A stretch of 64,000 nt of DNA from Trametes villosa (lineage: Eukaryota; Basidiomycota; Agaricomycetes; Polyporales; Polyporaceae), in assembly GCA_002964805.2 (NCBI GenBank), contig PUDQ02000001.1, positions 5,046,001-5,110,000 of the forward strand, read 5' to 3'. How positions within the stretch are numbered: position 1 is the first letter of the stretch; every line of letters starts with the position of its first letter. The translations under genes and the position numbers were made by a program. The notes beneath the pieces are model-generated. The model made no database searches and was not told where the DNA came from. It saw only the letters and a program-made list of their open reading frames with translations. Of this stretch, positions 22,401 through 31,951 are shown in pieces.

Positions 22401-24107
22401 GCGGATCAGGGCCCTGCAGGAACGCGAACGAGCTCTGAAGACAGGGAAGAGCGGAAAGTTGGCCGAGCGCACCTCCGGATACAATATGCAAGTACAACGT
22501 CGGTCACGCCAGATGGGAGTGCCGTCGGAGGAGGCAAGGCCCGGTGACTCGCGGCATCGACATCGGGGGCGCGCGGTATCGGGGCGCAGCTGCTGTCAAG
22601 TATATCGCGCAGACGGTGGGGTCACCTGAGCGAGGGGGGATGCTGACATCCGCCCGCGTCAGGCGCGGGGGTCTTCATTTGCGCCGGCTGGAGGCTCGCC
22701 GACAGCGAAGCGGGCAAGACCGCGCAGGCATGCCATTGACAGGCCGGACGCGCGCGATAACTGGGCAGACGTCGACGTCTGGGGTTCTGAGCATTTGTTG
22801 GGTGGCCGGACTGCGCGGACGGCATCCGGGTACACCCGCAGGGAGACACATAGAGCAGCTGTGCCGGTTAGAGGAGCGCAGACAGCCGCGGGTGCAAAGA
22901 TATTTCGAGGACGTGCCGTGTTTGGGAGCCAACGCTCGCAGATGGCAGGTTCCTGGTGAGGTCAGCCCGACTGGCGAGGTGGACGGGATCATGATGATCG
23001 CGCGCGCACTGGCAAAGAACGGCGGGCACGTCGGAGAATGGTTCACGCCAGCGGTCGGGTGGCAAGCGGGCGAGACGCCAGTGCGCGGGAGCTGAGCTGC
23101 TCACTGGCCGGGCGAGGGTGGGCGCCCGCCCAAGGACGGGGAAATCAGAGCTGATGCGGACGGGGAGGGGGAAATCTATCAGGGGGTGATTTGAGGGGCA
23201 CTTGGCGGGCGTGCGGCCGGGGCGTGTGCGGGAGGTGGCGAGGAGGAGGGGTGGCCGGGCGGGGGAGCACGAGCGGGAGGCGTGGATGGATCAGTTGATT
23301 GAAGAAAGCCGGAGATTGGGTTGATGGCCATCCAGATTTGCCCCCGCTGCGGCCGAGGGAGAGGAGAGTACGGTGGGAGGACTGCACACCGCCGGCCGGC
23401 GAGGCAGGGCATTGCCGCGCGAGGGAAAGAGGGCGCATTCGGAATCGTACGTAGTGCAAACCGCGCCGCCAGGGATCATGCGAGGATGATTGGAGGACGC
23501 GGTATTTGCCTGTGAGAACGGTGAGCTGCCTTCCGCGTCCGTCGAGCTGACAGCGAAGTCCGCGTTAGAACCGAGCTCGTCGGTCGCAGCACGCTATCGG
23601 ACGGCGAGCAAAGCAGGTGCGAAGGGGTTGGAAAGTACGAGGAGCGAGGAGCGTATGTTTTCTGCCGCCGACAAACGATCACCTGCCGCGCTTGTGAGCC
23701 GGCGGAAGAGATCTGACGCAAATGTTACTTACGGGCCTTATTCGAATAAGAAACCGACTAGATTGGCAAGTGATGGCAGACCCGGGGGAAACCCTCAAAT
23801 CTAGATTTATTCCAATCGCGAACGCCAGATGAGTGGACGCGCTCCCCTTGCCTCTTCTTCTTCTTTCCTTCCTCCCCCCTCCTCCCCCTCGAGCGCATCC
23901 CGCTCGCCGCTCGCTGCTCGCCGCCCACCACCACCGCCTCCGCGACCCCTCGACGACGTCGACAACGGCGTCGAGACCTTCACCAGTCCCGACTCCCGCC
24001 GCATGTCCCCCGCGTCTACGTCTGCGGACACACCCTGACTCTTCAGCGCGCACCCCCTCCGCCCGCCCGCCTGGTCCGCGGCCGCGTGCTGATTGTCTGA
24101 TACTCTC
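16459..24107. other. 7.6-kb gene-poor region
   Basis: I find no gene I can defend here. There are many overlapping open frames on both strands (for example 18081-18637 minus, 19524-20314 plus, 21521-22200 plus, 22544-23095 plus), but they compete with each other, are Arg/Pro/Ser-rich, have no recognisable domains and show no consistent exon chain. No terminal repeats, reverse transcriptase or transposase motifs were recognised. The right end (from about 23.8 kb) is the CT-rich leader of the HSF gene. Confidence 0.5.
23848..23890 (+). promoter_or_regulatory. Pyrimidine-rich leader of the HSF-type gene
   Basis: C/T-only stretch about 220-260 bases before the ATG at 24108, the usual fungal signature near a transcription start. 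Sequence-based inference. Confidence 0.35.
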
Positions 24108-27010
24108 ATGGACGCTGCCCCCTCGACCTACGCCAACACCATGTCCTCTCAAGACGGTCCCTACTCCCAGTCCCAGTCCCAGCAGAGTCAGTGGTCCCAG
24201 CAGCCGCCCTCCCACCTCCTCCCGCCGCCCCAGAACCAGTCGTCCTTCCCGTCCCCGTCCTCGCCCTCCTCCTCGCTGAGCGAGCAGCCGTACCCGTCCT
24301 ACTTCCACACGCACTCTCAGGGTTCGACCCAGTCCTCCATGTCCGAGTCCCTCAGCGATAGACAGGGCGACAAGACCGCCCTCTCCCTCAATCTCTCCTC
24401 GCTCACCGTCACTTCCCCCACGAACCTCTCGCCCATTAACCCGTCGCCCCACCCGTCGACGCATGCGAGCTCGCATGTGTCCCCGATCACGCCCATTAGC
24501 CCCTCCGGCGGCCTAGTGGGTCACCACCCGCATCACGCTCACCACCCGCACATCCAGCAGCCGTTCCAGTTCGCGCCGCCAGATCACGGTGTGCGCTACG
24601 ATGACGCGCACTACGACAACTACGGCTCGAAGCGGCTTACAAGCTCGCGGTCTTCCTCTTCTTCGGAGAAGTCTGTTCCGCGGAAGCGCTCGTATACCAC
24701 GCTGGCACCGCTCGCGACGTCGGTAGAAGAGACCGCGTATGACCTCGGCGAAAACCCCAACAGCGCGATGTACGACGAGGTAGACATGTCCTACGGCGCC
24801 ATGGACACGGAAGGCAGCCCGATCGACGGAAGCAACAGCGGCGGGGAACAGGACGATCAACTGAAACCCATGGAAGGTCAGGTACCCACCGGCAGCAGCG
24901 GCGCCTTGCACTCCGGCGGCGCGCCCCCCTCGCTCGGTGTACTGAACAAGCCGCTGGGGACCAACAACTTTGTCACCAAGCTGTACCAGTGAGTACACAT
25001 TGTTTTCGCTAGTATGCCGCGCCACAGATCTTCGCGAGCTTCGACGCGCGATCCCCATTATGGAGCTCGCGCGCCGTTGTGTCGCCGTCGCGCTGGCAGC
25101 GCGCTACATCTGCGCGGTGCGATCGGCGAGGAACGCGCGCCCGGGGTGTGGCACCGGCGCTTACAATGTGCCACACGCCGTAGTACCCGCGCGCGGAGGG
25201 CGTGGGGTACGGTCCCCCTGCGACGCGGTTACCGCGCGCCCTTGAAAGTACGCGCATGCGCGGCTCATTTCATACGAGCTTGCAGAGCCAGGCTCTAACG
25301 ATTCATGACGTTGCCACCTCAAGTCTCACGCCGTTCGGACACATTGCGTACCCCATGCCGAGTCGCCAGCATATCCTGTAACCTTGCCGGTGGGGCTGTG
25401 TGCGGCAGGTGGTGCCGTTTATTGTGCGGATTTCGCGTCCGCGTCTGGGAGGCGGTGATTTGTGCTTCGACGATTCTCGCCTTCGCAGCCGTGCGGCGAT
25501 AGTGGTATTGTCGAGCTCTTCGCCCGATTACTGACCTGCTTCCCCAGGATGATCAGCGACTCAAAATCCTCCCAGTTCATCACATGGACGGAGCACGGGA
25601 CAAGGTAACCTCCTACCCCTCTTCGATGACGGCGTGTTCCCACCTGTGATACCTCGCTAGCTTTGTTGTGTCGAACGTCGGCGAGTTCAGCCGCACGATC
25701 CTCGGTTCCCATTTCAAGCACAACAACGTGAGTAAGCCTTCGCCACTCACGCAGTCCAGGTTACCAACGGGTAGTGCAGTTCTCCAGCTTCGTTCGGCAG
25801 TTGAACATGTACGGCTTCCACAAGATCAATCGGGTAAGCATATGTATCATACGCTTACCCTACATGCCATTGAACCGTCCGTTGCAGACTCCGCGTGCTC
25901 AGCGCACGTCCGCCGATGTGCAGACCTGGGAGTTCTCCCATCACAAGTTCCTGCGCGGACGCCCCGATCTTCTGGAGGAGATCAAGCGGAAGGCGCTCGA
26001 GCCCGATCCGTCCGTCAAGCATCGCGTTGAGCTGCCTGGGGAGGTCGCGGCTCAGCTTTCCCAGATGCGCGAGGACAACCGGCGGCTTATGGTCGCGTTC
26101 CAGCAGGAGCGCAGCAAGGTTGAGCGGCTAGCCGGCGTGACCAAGGTCATGTACGATATCATGGCGAAGAGCTTCCCTGGCAGTGGTGCGTCTTCACAGT
26201 CCGACGATATGTGTCCGCGCGCTCACGACGCTCGCAGTGCCGGTAGCATTCCCGACCGACATCTTAGATGCTGGGGAGAGCCCGAACATCTATGTGACGT
26301 CTCCGACGAGCTCAGCGCCGCAAGCGTCTCACTTCCCGCCTCTGTCGTCTTTGCCTAACAGCGGTCTTCACTCCTTGCACTCTCTTAGCCCGGGGTCGAG
26401 CCCCACCACTGCCGAGTTCCCGTCGCATACGCACACCCCGCACTCGCTCTCTCGGCAGCATTCTTACCAGCACATCCCGTCGTACGACGGGATGCACGCG
26501 CAGCACCATGCGCATTCGCACCACGCCCACCACCCTCAGCATCACGCCCATCATCACCAGCAACACCACGGTATGCACGGCGTGAGCACGGCGCGCTATG
26601 AGAACCCGCTGACGACGCCGCTCCCGCCGTCACCGGGGCCGATGGAGTTTGAGGACCGCATCGGTGCGAAGCGGCAGCGCACGGGCCCCGGCTCGTCCAC
26701 CTCGTTCTCCGTCCCCGGGTCGGCCGACGGCTCACAACCAGGCTCCTCGTCGCTCAAGAAGGGTAGCCGCGCACGCAGCGATAGCGCACCCCTCGGCTAT
26801 GGCTTGACGAACTGGCCACAGACACGCCCCCGAAGCGGGAGCGGCCTTGCACCCCGCGGCGCCGGGGGACCCGTTGGCGGCTCGAACCTGGGCCTCGGCA
26901 GCATGGGCAACGGCGGCCGCCGCGAGGAGGTGCCCAACATCGGATCGCTCTCGCGGAACCAGCTGCCGATGCTGTCGATCCCGTCGATGACGAAGCAGCC
27001 GTCGAGTTGA
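24108..27010 (+). CDS. Heat-shock-factor-type transcription factor
   Basis: Exons 24108-24988, 25548-25604, 25661-25727, 25780-25833, 25888-26185, 26238-27010; 709 aa. A 285-residue Ser/Pro/Gln/His-rich N-terminal region precedes the HSF DNA-binding domain (about residues 286-390): NNFVTKLYQMISD, FITWTEHGTSF, ILGSHFKHNNFSSFVRQLNM, YGFHKINR, TWEFSHHKFLRGRPDLLEEI. A helical oligomerisation segment (about 404-445, with SQMREDNRRLMVAFQQERSK) follows, then a low-complexity C-terminal region with a poly-His block and a basic SLKKGSRARSDS patch. HSF proteins bind nGAAn repeats as trimers in the nucleus. The DNA-binding domain is split by four introns, the first 559 nt long against 52-56 nt for the others. 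The in-frame ATG at 24141 is an alternative start. Confidence 0.92.
26468..26581 (+). repeat. Histidine-codon-rich low-complexity tract in HSF gene
   Basis: Irregular CAC/CAT/CAG codons encode a His/Gln/Ala-rich stretch (HAHSHHAHHPQHHAHH and similar). Low-complexity coding repeat, prone to length change. Confidence 0.7.
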
Positions 27011-28046
27011 CCGGTTGTGCATAGAGGAAGAGGACGAAGCCACGGCTGCCAGTGTGCGTAAAAACGGATCGCGTCCCCGGCTGGGTGCGCGCGTGTAGGA
27101 TGATGGACGTTCCGCTGCTCGTTCGCCGCTGTTGTGTTTTCTTGGACTGTTCTGCTGAGTGTACCACTTCGTTTGCCCCGCCCGCCCTGTTCCGCCCCAG
27201 TGCCCGTACCCACCATTCCCAGTGCGTTCCGTGCATACCCCTCCGACTGCTGTCCCTCCTTTGCCGTCTGCCATTTGTCCTCGTCGTCTCGTCTACCCAT
27301 GCGCATCGTATATACAATCCCATACACATCCGCTGCGCCTCCGCCTGCACCCCGCGTCGGCCCGCCGACCGTTCCCCTTTCTTCCCTCTCATCTCTGTTC
27401 TTCGCCGTCTCCTGCATTTTCTGCTCTGTGTACCTAGGCCTTCCGCTTCCTCCCCTCTTCTTCGGCCTCCCAGCACGCGCGCCCCCACCCCACTCCGGGC
27501 CGCGTCGTGCTGGCCGGCCGCGCGAGTGCGCTCCTGGGCGACCTCACGAACCTTGGGTATTTGGTCTGGCTCCGTCCGTTTTCGCCGTGGCGCTCCTCCC
27601 GTTCCCGCTCCTCGCCGTGCAGCGTGCTTGCCGCGACTCGAGACCGATCTATAGACGTGTATCACCATCTGTGACAAAATCCCCTCCTCCCCGATATACA
27701 AACCGTTCTGTGTGCTCCCGCAACGCGTCGGTGTGCGTGCGTGCGGTGCAGTCCCGTGGCGCGCCAATAGCTGGAGCCCCTTCGTCGTGAAGATGCTCAT
27801 GTTTGAGAGCGAGCCCCGCACCGGTTGCGCAAGTGGAAAGTGGAATATCTGATAAACCGGAGTCGTGGGCTTGAACATAGACCAAGGGCTAACGATACGG
27901 TGAGGCAGTGTTGACGGGATAGGGAACATGGACTGGGTGTATGTTTGCTCACCGGATCACGGCAGGTTTAGGTGGGACAGCCGCAGGATGGTAGACTGTT
28001 CGTTCAGTCGGGGAAGACGGTACGGCGCGGGGTTGTGCGTGGCCGA
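27011..28046. other. Convergent 3' flanks (HSF / HET)
   Basis: Contains the 3' end of the HSF transcript, pyrimidine-rich from about 27.1 to 27.6 kb, and the 3' end of the HET gene on the other strand. Open frames at 27052-27790 arise from the skewed composition. Confidence 0.5.
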
Positions 28047-30520
28047 CTACGTAGGATGGAGGGCGTTTGCGAAGGTAGCCGCTGACTCCTGAGGGTGCGC
28101 GGACGTCCTTTCTGTAAGAATGGCGTCCTGGGTAAGACCATTCGACGGAATGCGAGACGACGATGGCTCGAGTTGAACGCTTTCCTGCTCGCTCAAGCTG
28201 TAGCGCATGACGCCAGATTCGTCCGAACCAGGGGCGTACGCGCCGTCGCGTTCGCGATGAGGTGTAGGTATTAAAAACCTGACTCGTCTCGGCAAGGGGC
28301 TTCCGGACGAAGTAGCGGTCCCTGCCGCATCTTTGCTAATCTGAAGGCAGCAGTCAGCATTCGCGCCCACGTCCGCTGCAAGCTGACAAGATATCTTACA
28401 GGTTGTCTTCCGGCCTTCCGAGATTCGCCTCCAACCCGCCTCCCTGAACGATAGGGGTCAGAGAGCGCCACGTGAAGGCACACCACGTCGTGGATGCCGC
28501 TGTAGGGCGCAGACCTGGACGTCCTTGTCGTAAGCAGCGGGACCTCGAGTCTGAGCTGCAAGAGCCGGAGATCAAAGACGTTGTTCTCCCAGTCCGCATC
28601 GGCGTAGACGACGAATTCAGCGGTCGGTAGCACTCCCCGCCCGGTAACCTCGACCGTTCTCTCCCTGCATTCTAGCGCGGACGTGCGGGAACCTCCCGTG
28701 TCGTCGGCAGGGGGCGCTTCCTTCATGTCGCCGAGAGAAGCGTGGGCCGAGATGGCGGGGCGTGCGGTCGAGTTGGCGTCCGATATCCAGTTCGACGCTG
28801 AAAAGCACGCGCTCGGCACCATGACTTCTTCGGTGCACTCTGTTAGGGCCACCTCAATCCGAAGTGTCTGTCGAAAGGGCTTGTTCTGCCAGAGTGGATG
28901 CAGGGAGTTGGACTGCAGTAATGACGACAAGACGACCGGCTTGTACAACGATCCGAACACCTTGGACTTCGGGCGCTCGCACTGAAGTGCAGAGAGCGTG
29001 AAGCCGAGCGCGGCTAATTCGTCGACGCATCCGGGGTCTGCGGGGAAAATGACATATCGAGACCAGAGGTCGATGTCGACGTGATGCCTGATCCTGAGTG
29101 GCGCTTCGGGGAGGCGAGAACGATGTCGGAGGATGGTGAGATGGACGGTCTCCAGAGGGCTAAGTTTTAGAGCTTCAGTCACCACGTGTTTGGCCAAGCG
29201 CACGGTGCGAGAAGGCCTGTCGCATTCCTTGTGGCACGCAAAGTGAGTAGCGAGCAGGAGGGCTCCACGGCCGTCCGCGTTCGACGGCGGCCGGCAAAGA
29301 GGAAGCGCGAGCAGCGAGCCGGAGGTGTCCTCGCACTGTAGAAGGGCGAGTGAATGCGGCCGGCCGCGGTTAACCCAATGACATTTGCCGCAAACCGCTC
29401 CGGAAAGGTCTAGCATCTCGTGCAATTGTCGGGAGAGCCGAGTGTTCTGCACGAGGTTGATGCACATAACCTGGATGCACGCGCCCTGGGGAGTGAAGAC
29501 GCAGCTGAGAGGGGGGATGGCTTCCGCGACACCGAGGCGCTGGGCGAACTCCCCCAGTGGAAGAATCTGGACGTCGCTGAAGTTCGCGTAGTCGTCAGGA
29601 GAGTCGGTCAGGAGGCCGTGATGGTCATGAGCAGTCGTTGTTGAAGAACCGCTAGCAGCAGGGTGGAGCTGCTTTCGGATGCGAAGCTTGGAAGCGGCAG
29701 CTAGGTCGATCGGTAGGCGGGCGGAGAGCCCACCCCAGACGTATATGCTTTGGTCCGGGATAGTCTTGATGATCTCCTCCTGGAGACGAAGGAACGCGTT
29801 CGCCCCTTCACCGTAGATCGTAGGCATGTGGACGCCAAAGATGCCCATCAGAGAGTAGGCTCTGTCCTCCACCCGCGTCGTTTCGCGGCGCGCGGCCCAG
29901 GAAAGCCTCCGGGCAATACTGACGGACTTCAGAGCGGTCCGGCCAGTGAGTATATCGAAGTCGATGCCGGTGACGCGTTCGAGCGTCGACGCAAGGGCGA
30001 GCTTCGTGCCCAGGACACGCCACGTTTTGGTCAGGAAGACCGCGCGTTTGGGAGCGATCAGCTCCTGCAGCGTCCAGCCGCGCTTATGCCACTTGCTCCG
30101 CTCGAACTCGGAGCCGGGGTCGTCGGGGCTGGTGCCGTCGGGGACATCCTCGAGGTAGATGTAGCACATGTCCGCGAGTCGGTACAAGTTGTACATCGAG
30201 TTGATCGCCTCGGACAGCTCGGCGCTGCTGGACTTGTCGATGCAACACGTGTCGTCCCAGACGAGGCGGTATCCCGCTTGCCGCGCGACCTTGCACAGGC
30301 CCTTTATCTTGTCGGAGAGGCCGGGGTGGGAGAAGATAGTAGAGCGGAGGATCCCCGTGAGCCCACGTGTCTTGCGCTGAATCTTCCGGACGTCGTCGTA
30401 CGACTGCTCGCCGCCACGATCCGTAGGGCGCCATGTGTGGGACAGAATGGCATAGATCACGTCCCGTGGGTCGTCTTTCCAGACGAAATCGCCTGTGAGC
30501 GTGTCCAGGAAACGTGGCAT
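28047..30520 (-). CDS. HET-domain (heterokaryon incompatibility) protein
   Basis: Minus-strand exons 28400-30520 and 28047-28340; 804 aa. The HET domain starts near residue 22: VIYAILSHTW, DKIKGLCKVARQAGYRLVWD DTCCIDK, SEAINSMYNLY, CYIYLEDV, WHKRGWTLQELIAP, and ends with TRVEDRAYSLMGIFGVHMPTIYGEG. The rest is a long, poorly conserved C-terminal part common in Agaricomycete HET proteins. HET domains trigger cell death in allorecognition in ascomycetes; in mushrooms the role is mostly unproven. The last intron (28341-28399, GTAAGA...CTGAC...CAG) keeps frame; retention gives a 749-residue protein with a different tail ending at 28271, so both forms are possible. No NLR-type partner is encoded next to it. 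Confidence 0.85.
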
Positions 30521-30962
30521 CTGGGGTTGAAAAGAGAAGACGTAAGAATTCCATTATTTAGCCAAGAAACTGCAAGTGGAGGACGCTCACATGGGTATGC
30601 CGAGTTTCCGTGGACTCTTCAGCTCTTCAGCGGTTCACCTCAGCTATGTGCCCCAGGCAAACGTGAGGGGTGTAACATGAAGGGGGGACGATAGCGTGCC
30701 CAACACGCGTGCCAGGCCTCGTGCTCACACTCGTACCGTTGTACGCCGGCGGTGTAGAGGTGGCAGAACCTTAACTCATGAAGCGGCCAAGCGTGGCATC
30801 TTGAATGCAGCTTGGACGGCGTCTCGCAAATTGTGTCGGCAGCACTGATGGCGGATTTTAAAGGTACATTAGACTAGGGAGGAGCGAGGTGGTACGAACT
30901 CGCACCGGAGTAGATGTACTTTAAGAGTAGAGTGTACTCAGTTTCGAAATGCTCTGCGAAGC
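30521..30962. other. Upstream region of HET gene
   Basis: No coding signal. Lies between the HET start (minus strand) and the conserved 3' element of the LisH regulator. Confidence 0.5.
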
Positions 30963-31500
30963 GAGCCGATGCAGTCGTTCACAGCCCTCACACAGCAGGC
31001 GCGGCACCACCCAGAGAGAAGAGAAAGACGAGCAGAAAATATGAGATTCCATCCGGGACACAATAACCTGACGAGCCCACTGCAAGCGACGGCGCCTAGG
31101 CGGCCGCGCAGCAGGGCGGCTCGGGGACGCAGGGCGCGGGCACACTATACACGGCTATGAGACAAGGGGCAGCGGGGCAGCGACGGGCCGGGAGGGGGAG
31201 ATGGGGGAGAGAGATAGGGATAGAGTCAATCAATCAGCCAGGAAAACACGGCGGACGGCGGGCGTAGGGTAACAACACGATAGCAATCGGAGAAGAATAG
31301 ATGGGGGATGGGGGGTGCGGTGGGGGCATGTGGGGGAGAGGGAGGTGCAGGGGAGGGAGCTATGGGCGCTGACCCGCCGGAGTCCACCTTAGACGACAAC
31401 AGGCGCGCGGAGCGCTGGATAGGTCCTTGGGGGAACCACGGGGAGCAAAGGGGGAGCGGACAGTCCGGTGGTGGTGGTCCTGAGGAGGCAGCTGTATGGC
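30963..31500 (-). repeat. 3' flank of LisH gene, inverted copy of 49200-49704
   Basis: Read on the minus strand, this 0.54-kb stretch aligns collinearly with the plus-strand sequence just after the stop codon at 49199. The best block, 31039-31078, differs from 49593-49632 at only 2 of 40 bases. Further blocks match around the CCATCTATTCTTCTCCG sequence and the GTCGCTGCCC...GCCCCTTGTCT sequence. This is the 3' untranslated/flanking half of an inverted partial gene duplication. Confidence 0.85.
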
Positions 31501-31951
31501 CGAGAGATACGGGGCACGCAACGCAACGAAGCAGGGGCGGGGAAGGAGCAGGACGGATCGAATCCGGCGGGAGGGCAGCGGTGGGCGCGTGGTGAGCGCA
31601 AGCATATAGTCTACGGTGGGCGGCGACTCGAAAGCGTCCGACCTCCGGCGTCGAGGGCGTACGCGGTCGCGGGGAACACGAATCGCCGACCTTTTGGCAT
31701 AAATATGGCCATCCGGTATACGGTCGCGAGGGCGAGGGCGGGCGAGAAGGATGTGGGGGAGAAAGAGGATAAGGGTAGGGGGCAAGAGGGTAGCAGGAGA
31801 GGGTGGGGAGATGACGAGGTATCGACGAAAGAAATAAGAACGTGGGCCAGACGAGACGAACATGTGTCCTCCGTACCCCAGAGCACGGTCCTCACCACAA
31901 CAACGAACACCAGCGGCGCCACCGCGCGCAGGCCCCGACGCCCGCCACGCC

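Noticed and set aside
25445..25470. TTC-rich sequence in the HSF intron considered as a heat-shock element
   Set aside because: Spacing between TTC units (offset 8) does not fit the 5-bp period of HSF sites.
27052..27790. Open frames of 200 and 218 aa after the HSF stop codon
   Set aside because: Pyrimidine-biased 3' region; frames overlap and have low-complexity Pro/Ser/Leu composition.
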